A stretch of DNA of 64,000 nt from Aquilaria yunnanensis. Lineage: Eukaryota; Streptophyta; Magnoliopsida; Malvales; Thymelaeaceae. The notes beneath the pieces are model-generated. The model searched no databases. It was given only the letters and a program-made list of their open reading frames with translations, and was not told where the DNA came from. Position 1 is the first letter of the stretch, and each line of letters starts with the position of its first letter. A program made the translations under genes and the position numbers. Shown in pieces: positions 12,664 through 23,399 of the stretch. The stretch covers positions 77,687,751 to 77,751,750 of the forward strand of contig CM077596.1 in the NCBI GenBank assembly GCA_039654915.1, given 5' to 3'.

Positions 12664-14174
12664 TGGTTAACTTTCATTTATGGTCCCTAACCTTTTGTAA
12701 ATGTCCTAAATAGGTCCCCAACCTTCATTTTATTCTATTAAAGTCCCCAACCTTCCTATTTTTGTCATAATCATGGTCCTTCCGTTAATTTCACAGTTAA
12801 ATGTGATGGAATTGCAGGGAAAAATGACAACATTCATCCTCCATTTTCTTATTCCCACTCAAATTACTAAGAACCTAGTAAATCTAACTTTTAATCTAAC
12901 TTTTCAACCATTATCTCCCTCTCTCTCCCTCCATTACCATGCCCGGCCACCATCTACGACCAGCCCCTTCTCTGCCCTCTTTGACCACATCTACAGCATC
13001 CATTGCTATTGCTAGCCCCAAAAGGATTGGCCAAATCCGCACCTCTCTTATCCCCCGCCATGTGACTGTCGAAACAACAACGATGATGAACAATCTGTTG
13101 CAAGAAAGTACGATCTATTTCAATTGATGAAAAAGCAGCAGTCGATGATGCCGATGAACACAGTCTTGACTTAGACGGCACTCAATTTGGGCTCCGATGG
13201 TTCCAAATCTCTGCAGCTGCCCAGGCCCTCGATTTTGGCTCTAATGGTGGTCAGACTGATCACGTGATCCCAAGACATCAATGCAACAATCTAACTCAAA
13301 GCAAACACAGGAGGAACAAATTCAGATAACTCATACCTGATTTCTTGGAAGTGAGGGTGAGACGCTTTCTTATGACAATCAAATTGAGAGGCGAGGATTT
13401 CTCGACCTTAGACCACAAGCGCAAACTCCGGCAACCCATCGGCGAGTTTAATCGGAAAACAGTGATTCTGGTTGGCTTGCTTCCGCCGTCCAATAAAGAA
13501 CCAGAGTAAGAAACGAACGACGAGAAATGGGAAGAAATCACAAAGTGGCTGGACAATCAGAAAAAAGAGTCTGTCCTCTACGTCGCTTTCGGGACTGAAG
13601 CAATGTTAAGCCCAGAAGAGCTGAAGGAATTCGCGCTCAGGCTGGAAAAATCTGGCGCCCCCTTCTTCTGGGTACTCAAGGGAGAGAACGAATTGCCAAA
13701 AGGATTCAAATCTCGAGTCGCAGATCGAGGCCTTGTTTAGAAGAACTGGGCATCGCAATTTTGAATTCTAGGGCACAAATCCGTTAATGGATTCTTAACC
13801 CACTGCGGATAGGGTTCGATCATCGAGGGTCTCTTCTTCGGCCTGCCACTAGTGATGCTTCCGTTCGTGCTGGACCAAAGGCTCAACACGAGGCTCTTCG
13901 AGGAGAAGAAGGTAGGCATCGAGATTAAAAAAGTGGAGACAGTGATTGAAGAGTTAAATTTATTAGGTTCATAGTGATTTGAGTGAAAAAAAAAATGTAG
14001 GATGAATGTTGTTATTTTACCTTTCAATTCCATCATATTTAACTGTGAAATTAACGGAAGGACCACGATTAGGACAAAAATAGAAAGGTTGGAAAAATTA
14101 ATAGGATAAAATGAAGGTTAAGGACCCGTTTAGGACATTTATAAAAAGTTAGGGACCATAAATGAAATTTACCC
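12664..14174. mobile_element. Pack-MULE-like element carrying a glycosyltransferase fragment
   Basis: The inverted repeats (about 12664-12910 and 13955-14174) share the blocks 'tttatggtccctaac' and 'ggtccttccgttaatttcac', which pair on opposite strands. A perfect 10-bp direct repeat, cttaataatt, flanks it (12654-12663 and 14175-14184); this is within the 9-11 bp range of Mutator-like elements. Between the arms is a UDP-glycosyltransferase fragment, so the element carries host gene sequence. No transposase is present. It sits inside the left TIR of the larger element. Confidence 0.85.
13381..13940 (+). pseudogene. UDP-glycosyltransferase fragment (UGT91-like), broken
   Basis: One continuous reading frame shows the middle and C-terminal part of a plant family 1 glycosyltransferase: VGLLPPSNKEPE, then KKESVLYVAFGTEAMLSPEE, then a PSPG box (about 13747-13876) with ILGHKSVNGFLTHCG and ending ...PFVLDQ. 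Four in-frame stops break it (13507, 13738, 13762, 13810). The one at 13810 replaces the tryptophan normally found after HCG in the box. The N-terminal acceptor domain is missing. Intact enzymes of this group move sugar from a UDP-sugar to a small molecule in the cytosol. The UGT91 placement rests on the VGLLPP and YVA(L/F)G patterns and is moderately sure. The element's inverted repeats on both sides show it is captured DNA, not a resident gene. Confidence 0.85.
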
Positions 14175-14290
14175 CTTAATAATTCCTTGATTCGCCGTTA
14201 TGAGAGAAAAGAGAAAATAATTGATTTTACCCTCCTAACCTCCTTTCTTATAAATTTTGAATCTCAAACTTATTCATCTAACAAAAAACC

Positions 14291-15185
14291 CCTATTTTCT
14301 CCCTCCCTAATCTTTTCACGTCAGGAACCCAAAAATTCATCGAACAAACCAGTACAGTGAAACGAATCAGACTTGCTGCCATCATACCGTCGTCTCTTCC
14401 TGCCCTCACCCATTGAATTTCTCACTCTCACTCGAATGATTTTGATTTTGAAGACCTGGCTAAAGCGGCGAGAATTGACCGATCGAGAAACGCAATTTGT
14501 TGCCTCTCTAGCCCAAAAATGCTAGAGCCACCACAGGAAGGAGTTCCTTTCCATCATCCAGATGCCTTTGACGGCTAGGGTTCTGGCGAGGCGAAGCTGG
14601 GTCTGGTTCTAAATGGGTTATTGACGTCGGATCCCTTGACGATGGCAGAGTATCTCTGGTGGATTTTTTTCTGGGATAATTTTTATAGATTTCTTCCAGG
14701 TTTTGTGCCGCTTGCATCTCTTCTCCATCATCTTCGCTCCCATCTCTGCTCCAATCTCTGCTCAAAATTGTCCGACGGTGCTTAGGAATCGCGGCATCTC
14801 CAATTATGCCTCAAAGTCTTTGCTCGAAATCGTCGGTCGCTTCATTGGCTGCACGGATTCGTGAATGATTCGCGACCCTCCGGTTTCTCTGTTGCTCTGG
14901 TTTCTTGGCGATGTTCTAGTTTCTCACGATGCTCCGAGAATTACGCGTTGTTGCTCCCCTGCCCAACCATTCGTGAGATTGATTCCAGCCATTCGCCGTA
15001 GCGAGATCAATTCCAACCGCTTGCAGTTGGTGGACCGTCGAATATTGGGAGGCAAATTGGAGACCGTCAGTGAACCATCGGACTTTTGCTCGTTCATCGA
15101 AACTAAGAAAATGGGGAGGAGGAAGGAGGAACTGTTTATAAACCCAGTTTCCGGCGATGTGGAAGCTAGAGACAAAGGGGGACAA
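14291..15185. other. Core of the outer Mutator-like element, gene-like but unidentified
   Basis: This stretch is clearly richer in GC than its AT-rich arms and has short open frames on both strands (minus 14508-14765, plus 14865-15191) without a domain I recognise. Such cores in Mutator-like elements are often captured host exons or leaders. I cannot assign a parent gene. Confidence 0.45.
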
Positions 15186-15292
15186 AGTTAGATGCATAAG
15201 TTTGGGGGGTGAAGTTATCGAAATAAGGAGGTTAGGGGGAGAAACCGAGTTTTTCCCTTTTTGTTTTAATGGGTCATTAACAAAGTTAAGGC

Positions 15293-16399
15293 TGAGTAAA
15301 TTGCACCTATGACCTCTAATCTTTTATTATTGTCCTATTTTGAACTATAACCTCAAAACTTCATATGGGAAGTCTTCAACCTTAATTTTTTGTTTTATTT
15401 TAAACCTTTGGATGATAAAAATCATTAAAATTAATGGAACTGACCACGTGGCATATCAATGTGAAGAGATTGCTACAATGGCAAAAAAAAAAAAAGATAA
15501 CTAATAAAAAAAAGAAAGAAAACTAACAAATAAAGAAAGAAATTATATAAAAAGGATATTTTCTTTTAAAAAAAGAAAGAAAACGGACAAATGTTCACGC
15601 CCTCTTGCCACCGTCATTCGTCCATGTCACCACCTATTTACATTGAAATCAAGAGGAAATTGAGTCAAAATTGAAGATGGAGGGCTACAATCTAGACGAG
15701 CAGAGGAAATGACCGAGGAGTAAAAGGCATAATCGATAAGATGGGGTCGTCCAAAAGCTAAGGAAGTGGTGAGTTTACTTGGATCCGACAACAGAGAACG
15801 CATGATTGGTGGACGAACGTAGAGACGCCTAAGCAATCGCTGGTGTCCCTTCCATCCCTTTCGGCCATCACTCACCTTTCATTCTCTCTCAATCTCCCGA
15901 TACCCGTTCTCTCAATTCACGATCTCCCGATTCCCAATCTCCTAATTCCCGCCACCGCGTTCTCCTGAATCACGATTTGGATAGTCCGAATTACCACAGG
16001 TTGTGTGCATGAAGATCTGAACGGTGTCGCCATAAAGAAGGAGGACGCCGAAGGATGCCATAAGGGTAGTTGAGGTGTTGCCGGAGTTGAGGCAAAGAGA
16101 GAAGAGACTTCACTAGCAGAGAAAGAGGGGGACTTCATGATCTAGGTTTGAATTTAATTTTTTTATTATTTTTCTTTTTCCATGTCATCACTAGCAATTG
16201 ATTAATTGTATCACCAAGGCAAGTTGCTCCATGTTGGCATGCCACATGGCCTATTTCATCAATTTTAATGTTTTCCATTATCCAAATGTTTAAAATGGAA
16301 CAAAAAATCAAGATTGAAGACTTCTCACATAAGGTTTTGAGGTTATGGTCCAAAATAAGATAATAATAAAAGGTTAAGGGTCATGGGTGCAATTTACCC
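15293..16399. mobile_element. Mutator-like element inserted in the right TIR of the outer element
   Basis: It begins (t)gagtaaattgcacc and ends ggtgcaatttaccc. The inverted arms of about 180-220 bp (15293-15480 and 16180-16399) include matching blocks around 'cctcaaaac(c/t)t' and 'ccacgtggcat/ccatgtggcat'. Flanks agttaaggc (15284-15292) and aattaaggt (16400-16408) agree at 7 of 9 positions, a plausible aged target duplication. The centre holds short open frames with no recognised product. Confidence 0.75.
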
Positions 16400-16523
16400 A
16401 ATTAAGGTTGGAGAGGGTAGCTGTAGGTATTTGAAATAGGGGGACAAAACTTAAGGTTTTGCTAAATCTCAAGGGTTTTTTTTTGTAATTTTCCCTTTCT
16501 TTTTACCGGTAAGGTAACAAACA

Positions 16524-17221
16524 TGGGTAAATTGCATCCATTGTCTTTAACCTTTAACTCATGTACAATTTTAGACCTTAATCTCAATTCTGTACATAAA
16601 AAATCTCTAACCACATTTAGATGTTCTATTTTGAACCTTTTATAAATGAAAAATATTAGTGTAGATGGAAAATATCATGTGACATATTAGTGTGGACGAT
16701 TTGACATGTTGGCACAATAAATTAATTTGCAAAACCTTATGCCCTTTAAAAAATGGGTGAAATTGCTCCCTTAACCTCCTACCCACCCTTATTCTAATAA
16801 ACTCTAAACTTCCCCACTTGTTGTTTGCCACCCTTAGGGAATGACGACAACAACAGAGGCAAACGGGGGAAACGACAGAGGTGAACGAATAGGAAAGCGA
16901 AGCGCCTCAGGGGTGGAGGCGATCTAATTCTCTCTCTTTCTTACTCTCTCTCTTTGATTTTTTTCTTATTTTTTAATTTTTTAATTTTTTTTCTTACTTT
17001 TCCATGTCATCCATATCAATTGATTTATTATGCCACAATGGCAAAATGTCTACGTTATCATGCCACATGGCATTTTTCATCCACACTAATATTTTTCATT
17101 TACAAAAAGTCTGAAATGAAACATTTAAACGAGATTAATGATTTTTCATGTATCAAATAGAGATTAGGGTCTAAAATGGTATCATAATTAAAAGTTAGGG
17201 GCCACAGGCAGAATTTACCCA
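16524..17221. mobile_element. Second Mutator-like element of the 'gggtaaattgca' family
   Basis: The ends are tgggtaaatt and aatttaccca. Inverted arms of roughly 200 bp match each other and resemble those of the element at 15293-16399, so both belong to one family. The flanks taacaaaca (16515-16523) and taataaaca (17222-17230) match at 8 of 9 positions, the Mutator target length. The centre (about 16740-17000) is short and non-coding. Confidence 0.8.
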
Positions 17222-17230
17222 TAATAAACA

Positions 17231-17789
17231 CTGTGTTTTAATTTGTAATGCCCAAGCAAGGTGGCTGTCCGGTAAGGCAAATGTCAAACAACTTGCATGT
17301 GTCGAGACACTCAACATCTTAACAGAAATGGTAGCAGTTGGGTCAGAAACATGGGATGGCATGGGATGGGATGGGACTGGGAGCCCATCTCTGAATCCTT
17401 CCTGCCTCACGCACTCGAGATTTCTGGAACTAGGACTGGCACGTCCGAATCTCAAGATTTTGATTTGGGTAAAAGTTGTTTTCATTTCACCTCCCCCGGG
17501 AAACCAAAAGTAAACCCCAACTATCCTCAACTCAACTCAACATCTTCCTCGGATTTTGTACATTTTCTACGTCATCTACCACCTAACAGTTAGTTGTACA
17601 GTACAGGGAAAACTACTCTCCCCCAACAAAGTAACTGTAACTTATATAGAATAGAAGCCCAATTTTCAAAAGATTGGAGGCAAAAAAATTGCTATAAACA
17701 AGAAGAATATGACTATATCTGGCATTTGCCACTCTCTTGCAAGGCTGATTCTATACAGAGATCGAGCCTGTCATAAGAAAAGAGAGTTC
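17231..17789. other. Intergenic, left flank of the LTR retrotransposon
   Basis: Two overlapping open frames around 17297-17593 contain a short GGGAT repeat but no domain, and are not called. Before the retrotransposon inserted, this DNA continued directly into what is now 34673, so it may include distal 3' sequence of the F-box gene. Confidence 0.45.
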
Positions 17790-18299
17790 AGGAGTGTTGA
17801 CACCCAATTTCGTCCGGGTGTTTTAAAATTTTGAAAAAAATTTTATTAAAAAAAAATTAATTTAAAAAAAAATATATATTACTATTATTATTAAAAAAAA
17901 TTTAATTAGTTTAAAATATATTTTTGTTTTGTGAAAATTTGATTTAAAATGATATATGTGTGAATATGTGTATGTTTGAAATAAAATAAAATTTCATGAA
18001 AAAAATGACAAAAAATTAAAAGTTTGAGGTAAAAATGACAAAATTGAGAAGTTTCGAAAAAAATTGACAAATTCTAAAAGTTCCAGGAGCATTTGGTAGT
18101 TTGTCACATAAAATTTTGAGCCTGCCGACGTTTTTGGCTCAAATTGACAGAAAACGACAAAATTGTCAAAATCAGAAGCTTCAGGAACTTATCCTGAGGC
18201 TGAGAGACGTAAAGGACTAAAATTGTCATTTTACCAATTTAAGAGATAAGTTTGAAATTTTTTATTAATTTATCCATCAACAGTTCAGCTAAACTTCCT

Positions 18300-18308
18300 C
18301 TATAAATA
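18300..18308 (+). promoter_or_regulatory. LTR TATA box
   Basis: The sequence ctataaata is a close match to a plant TATA box and lies about 505 bp into the LTR, before a C-rich stretch where the transcript (R region) could begin. The same box lies at 32667 in the 3' LTR, which could drive transcription outward toward 34.7 kb and the 3' side of the F-box gene. Inferred from position and consensus only. Confidence 0.6.
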
Positions 18309-18735
18309 GCCCCCCAAATTTTGTGCTGAACACAGATAAAAATAGAAAGAAAAGCTTAGAGCTCCGTTTTTAAAATAGAAAAAATTACAGCCTTAGTCCC
18401 TAGCTCTCCTTCCTTTCCTCAGAAAATCTCAAAACTTTTCATTTTGACGATTAAGCCATCTTCTCCCCCCTCGCGCGCCCTCTGTTTCCATTTCTCAGAA
18501 TTCAGAATTTAAAATCAAGGGTACAACTCTCATTTAATCCTTCATCTTTTCAATTTCTTTCACTTTGGTCACTAACTTTGTATTTTATTCTTGCAGAATT
18601 AATTACTAACCCTTTTAATTTTTACTTGTTTGTTTATTATTTGTTTATTACTAACCCCTTTTTTTATTGTTGTTATTAACTTACTAACAACTAACTTTTA
18701 ATACTATTATTGTTACTAACCTTTTAATTTTTGCA

Positions 18736-19150
18736 TTATTACTAACTTTTATAATTGTTGTTAACAATTAATTAACTTTTATTATTGTTGTTAATTAATT
18801 AATTTAATTAACTTGGCTAACTTTTATTATTGTTGTTAATTAATTAATTTAATTAACTTGGCTAGCTTTTTATTATTGTTGTTAATTAATTAATTTAATT
18901 AATTTGGCTAACTTTTTATTTATTGTTGTTAATTAATTTAATTAATTTGGCTAACTTTTTATTATTGTTGTTAATTAATTAATTTAATTAACTTGGCTAA
19001 CTTTTTACTGTTGTTAATTAATTAATTTAATTAACTTGGCTAACTTTTATTATTGTGGTTAATTAATTAATTTAATTAACTTGACTAACTTTTTATTATT
19101 GTTGTTTAACAATTAATTTAATTAACTTTGCTAACATTTATTATTATTTT
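18736..19150 (+). repeat. AT-rich minisatellite inside the LTR
   Basis: About nine units of roughly 45-55 bp, each a 'ttattattgttgttaatt' start followed by alternating aatt runs and 'aacttggctaac'. The same array is present at 33103-33517 in the other LTR. Confidence 0.9.
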
Positions 19151-19937
19151 TAAAGTGGATGGCCAAAAAGCCCCACTTTATTATTATTAATTTTTTTTCT
19201 TTATATAATTTTTTATTTAATTCACCTTTACCCTTTACTAATTAATAAATAAATGAAAATTAAAAGAAGATTATTTTGTAATTAATTATTAAGGCTAATA
19301 AAAATTATTTTTAAAAAAAAAGCCAATTATTTTTATTTTTACATACATGTTTTTAATTCTTTAAAGATAGCAAAAAGTTAAAATTAATTTTAATAGTTAT
19401 TTTTATCCAGTAAAAATAATAAAAAAATAAAAATAAAACCTGTTTAAAAAAAATACATGAAAATTAAGACTTTATATTTTACTGATTTATTTAAAATATA
19501 ACTTTTAAATCCACTAAAATAATAAATATTTTTCATTAAACAAGAAAACAAAAAGAAAATTAAAACAAGATAAGAAAAAGATAAGAAAGATAAGAAAAAG
19601 ATAATAAAGATAAGAAAGATAAGATAAGATAAGAAAGATAAGAAGGAAAAGAAAGAAAAGAAAGAAAAATATAGAAAATAAAAATTTTTAGATTATTAAT
19701 GAATCTAAAAATTCTATAACAAAAAGAATTACGAATTAGTAATTAAACTAATAATTAATTCCATAAAAATAAGAATTAAATAATTAACTATAAATTAAAT
19801 CAACTTACATATCCGGATGATCCGTCAGGATCTGCGGTTTAAAAAAAATATCACCCTTTTAATTAAATAAATTAAATAAAAAAAAGATAAAAATCCATAT
19901 TTACAATATGGATTAAATTATTTAAAAGTTCACCAAA

Positions 19938-20026
19938 TTCCGTGTCCAAATGACTCGGCAGAGTCCATGGTTCGGAATCAAAAATCTTCCGTGTCCAAAT
20001 GACTCGGCAGAGTCCATGGTTCGGAA
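19938..20026 (+). repeat. Duplicated 40-bp hairpin motif in the LTR
   Basis: Two direct copies (19938-19977 and 19987-20026) of a motif that starts ttccg and ends cggaa, with an inner inverted repeat gactc-ggca-gagtc. It could be a structured RNA element in the LTR transcript or a protein-binding site. Function unknown. Confidence 0.7.
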
Positions 20027-20303
20027 GTATAAAATTTCATACAAATTAATTAATTTAAAAATCCACATTTCGACTAATCCAGTTAAAATTTCTAATTTTG
20101 AAAATTAACTGAGAATTATTTAAAAGCAAAGCAAAACAAAATTAAAATCAACTAAGGTGCCAATTTTTGGGCGTTTTAACAAAGTTGTTTTAACGTAACC
20201 GTACTCCCGATCCCCGAACTCTCGCAGACCAATTTTAAGGTGACCAATCGACCTAAGAAAACTGATTGGTGGCGACTCCCGAAAACCCGACGTTGCCACA
20301 GCT

Positions 20304-20321
20304 TGGCGACTCCGCTGGGGA
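20304..20321 (+). other. Primer binding site, tRNA-Arg type
   Basis: Three bases after the 5' LTR the sequence reads tggcgactccgctgggga. A closely similar site complementary to the 3' end of tRNA-Arg is known in Ogre retrotransposons. This starts minus-strand cDNA synthesis and supports the Tat/Ogre placement. Confidence 0.75.
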
Positions 20322-21040
20322 CTCCACGTTAGTGAGTCGAGCCTAAAATTGATTTGTTTTGATTTACTTTGCTTATTATGTGGATTTATATGTTATATTT
20401 ACTTATTCTAAACATGCATAATGCATTCACAATATGAAGCTCTATACCCGAGCTTTCTCAAATCGAACACAATTCTTTCTAAGCGGAATTGGTGTTGTTG
20501 TCCTTGTGAGGCCATGGTCTCGAAGCCTTCACCGGTTTCAAAGTAGCAAAGTAGTGTATTGCCTCCTGAGACGGTTAGTCTCTGCATGGGCCCACGAAAA
20601 GCTATGACTCGAATTAATCCATTCCTTACATTAACCCTAGAGGGTAAGGAATCGGGCCATCACTATAATTTAGTGATGGGATTCGGGAACTATCCCTTGC
20701 CTTTTTGATAAGCCACCTTATGCATATAGAACTCCCCACTTAACCATAGAACTGACCATAGAATTTCTACCATTTTACCAACGCCATAAGCACGTCCTTG
20801 TTATGCTATGTTGTTGCTCTACACTTTTATTTTCTTCGTGTCTTATATTTATGGTTTTAATTCATTTTTCCATAATACTTCATGAGTTGTTAATTGCTAT
20901 TTAACTTATTAATAACCTTATCTTTCTTGTGCAATTATTCTTCATGCATTAAAACCACGCATCAAATTATACTAACTTTTTGGTCTTTATAATGACAACT
21001 AAAAGTTTTGAAGTTCCACGATAGTGGATAATCAAATTCA
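20322..21040 (+). other. Retrotransposon leader before gag, non-coding
   Basis: Untranslated leader with no long open frame. It may contain packaging or dimerisation signals. Nothing specific is recognised. Confidence 0.5.
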
Positions 21041-21335
21041 CTCATCGCATACATCCATTACATTAATCACGTGCATACAAAGTCTGATAAAAACATAATC
21101 TCATTGCATACATCCATTACATTAATCACGTGCATATAAAGTCTGATAAAAACATAATCTCATTGCATACATCCATTACATTAATCACGTGCATATAAAG
21201 TCTGATAAAAACATAATCTCGTTGCATACATCCATTACATCAATCATGTGCATACAAAGTCTGATAAAAACATAATCTCATTTTTCCTACATGCATCCAT
21301 TGCATCAATCACATACACATAGGATCTAATAAAAT
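21041..21335 (+). repeat. 60-bp tandem repeat in the retrotransposon leader
   Basis: About five units built on 'gcatacatccattacattaa' plus 'tcacgtgcata' and 'aagtctgataaaaacataat'. Units 2-4 are nearly identical; the last is diverged and contains an insertion. Each well-conserved unit holds a cacgtg hexamer. Confidence 0.9.
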
Positions 21336-21404
21336 ATATCTTACTTTTAAAAGGATAAAATTGGACCTCGACACTGATATTCAACTCGGCTCCAAATAAG
21401 ATTA

Positions 21405-22229
21405 ATGGCAGAACAAATCGAAAGACGTCTCATAAAGATAGAGTCCAAGATAGAAAGTATGGCCGAACAAATGAGACAATTGATCGAGTTAATCAAGGCG
21501 AAAGCAATTCAAGAAGCACAAGTTCAGCCACCCATGACAGAAAGAGAAATGGTCACTTTGTTTGTCCAGACACTGAAGTACCTATATTATGACGAACACC
21601 TTGGCAATTCGGCAACTAATTTTTCTAACATTGTCATGTCTGGAGAAAGAATCGAGCATGAGATTAGGACTGGGAATATTACTGAATCCTTTAATAATCC
21701 TATGAAAAGAGGAGGACCATCTAGAAGAAAAGATGACGAAGTACAACAAATAGGACGCAGAAGAAGGATTCCCCTCGTGGATACTGTGGCTATCGGACCT
21801 CGCCTATCCTATTTTGCCAATGGGCCCAATGATTATCCTTCCAATAGGCCCAACAATTATCCTTTTAACAGACCTAATCAGTCATGGCCACCTGCTCCTA
21901 CTCCTCCAGTACCTGCACCAAAACCAAGAGAAGTTTTCACACCAATTTCCATAACTTATACCGAGTTATACCCAAAACTCATCGAAAGACAATTTATCCG
22001 TCCAATTCCTACAAAGCCATTCAAACCCCCATATCCAAGGTGGTATGACCCTAACATTACCTGCCCATATCATGATGGCGTTCCAGGCCATGGCTTGGAA
22101 AACTGCATGGCATTGAAGCGTATAGTTCAACAATTAATCGAGTCAAAGTGGTTGGACTTTTCCGATGAGCCAAATGTCACCCACAATCCATTGCCGCCTC
22201 ATCAAGCAAAACCAAGTCCAAGTTGCTAG
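21405..22229 (+). CDS. Shortened Tat/Ogre-type gag protein
   Basis: A 274-residue open frame. The N-terminus (about 1-45) is a predicted coiled coil, IERRLIKIESKIESMAEQMR. It then moves directly to PMTEREMVTLFVQTLKYLYY, which normally lies well inside gag, so most of the capsid N-terminal domain appears deleted. The middle is rich in Pro and Asn with repeated NRPN motifs. The C-terminus holds the lineage-typical pattern FTPISITYTELYPKLIE, PPYPRWYDPNITCPYH and GHGLENCMALK, a Cys/His nucleocapsid-like motif. A stop follows soon after, with no pol frame. Full gag packages the element RNA; whether this version can do so is unknown. The start is the first Met after the leader repeats. Confidence 0.85.
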   Translation: MAEQIERRLIKIESKIESMAEQMRQLIELIKAKAIQEAQVQPPMTEREMVTLFVQTLKYLYYDEHLGNSATNFSNIVMSGERIEHEIRTGNITESFNNPMKRGGPSRRKDDEVQQIGRRRRIPLVDTVAIGPRLSYFANGPNDYPSNRPNNYPFNRPNQSWPPAPTPPVPAPKPREVFTPISITYTELYPKLIERQFIRPIPTKPFKPPYPRWYDPNITCPYHDGVPGHGLENCMALKRIVQQLIESKWLDFSDEPNVTHNPLPPHQAKPSPSC

Positions 22230-22804
22230 GCCCGATGTGATTGATAATTGAAAAGTGAAGATTTCGAGCTAGAATTACATTGACTTTGGAAGGCCTCCAA
22301 GTCAGATCTGACCTAACAGTTCGCACACATTTTTGAATGACAAGGAATCCTTTGAATAAACTTGTATCTTTGATAGCTTGCCAAAGTAATCTAATAGTAA
22401 AAATCTCCTAGATTTAGTCCAGAATCTAGGGTGTAGTCTTTGTTAAATGGACACCTGCTATTCTTTTTCTGGTACAACAAAAAGATGTGATGCGTGCATT
22501 CTACTACTTTCCATTTTTACACTCTTTCCATTATACTATCCATTATTGCTATCATACTTTGCTTTCTAAATGATACTACTCGTGGGTGAAAATAAAAAGT
22601 TAAGGGAAATTTGATAGTAATGATCTTGAAAGTGCTGCCAAATCTAGTAAGAAGGATTTCATATGTTGCACCTCAACCCTAAAAAAGAATTCACAGTGGT
22701 TATCAACATCCTTGCAAGAAGTCTGGGGTTAGCTTCCAAACAAGGTACCTCTCATATTAAATGACTTCAGTGGCCTCCCAATTCTCACAAATGCTCAATA
22801 CAAA

Positions 22805-23115
22805 AAAAAAAGATTCTCAGTTTTCCGCAACACAAATTCCAACAAAGGAAAGAAGTTCATCCCTTCCATCAAAAGCCATTAAAGGGAAAATCCAAAACAA
22901 AAAAAAGAGACTGAGAGCAAACACAAGCAACTAAGGCCACTTGAATCATTTCACTTCAAGAGGGCTATGATCTCAGTTCTTTGCAACACAAACTCCGAAA
23001 AGAGAAATTCATCCCTTCCATCAAAAGACAACAAGGGAAAATTCAAAACCAAAAAGAACTGAGAACAAGCACGAGCAAGCAAGGCCACTTGAGTCATCTC
23101 ACTTCAAGAGAGTTA
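22805..23115 (+). repeat. Two tandem copies of ~155 bp
   Basis: Both copies contain 'ttcatcccttccatcaaaag' and 'aaggccacttga(a/g)tcat'. They are about 85-90% alike by eye and non-coding. Confidence 0.8.
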
Positions 23116-23399
23116 TCAAGTATGTCATCACCATAGCTTACAAAAAAAAAAAAAAAGGAAACAAAAAAAAAACAAAAAAAAAAAAAGAAAAAAGGGCTCA
23201 AACTAGAGCAAAAGAAAAAAAAGAAAACAAGTGAGCTATGGATTCTAAACTGAAAACCTGCAAAGGCGGTTTAGAACACAAAAGCAACCCTCAAACCAAG
23301 CAGGCATAAAGATCACAATAGTTGGGGGGCAACAGATGAGGTCTAACTTTCTGGAAAGAGTGGCAAGTTGAGGTCATCACTATTGAGTTTTTCACCATA

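Larger units (their letters stand above)
12555..16490. mobile_element. Outer Mutator-like element whose TIRs are each interrupted by another element
   Basis: The left end, from about 12555 ('ggaaaattac' plus an A-run and 'accctcgag'), is an inverted copy of the right end near 16490. If the inner elements at 12664-14174 and 15293-16399 are removed, the two ends align over more than 200 bp: 12555-12663 joined to 14185-14290, against 16490-16409 joined to 15292-15185. The core (about 14290-15185) is richer in GC and gene-like, but I cannot identify it and it encodes no transposase. I read this as a non-autonomous Mutator-like element, about 1.3 kb before the later insertions. The flanking target duplication is unclear because both sides are T-runs. 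Confidence 0.7.
17795..20300 (+). repeat. 5' LTR
   Basis: Begins TGTTGACACC and ends GTTGCCACA, so it has the standard TG...CA ends. It is repeated without length change at 32162-34667. Inside are a TATA box near 18301, an AT-rich minisatellite (18736-19150), a GA-rich tract (19560-19675) and a duplicated 40-bp hairpin motif (19938-19977 and 19987-20026). Confidence 0.97.

Noticed and set aside
13737..14066. Minus-strand frame that resembles the plus-strand frame at 12773
   Set aside because: Both are translations of the two inverted arms of the Pack-MULE-like element, not a protein family.
17297..17593. 98-codon plus-strand frame with GGGAT repeats
   Set aside because: Short simple repeat, no domain.
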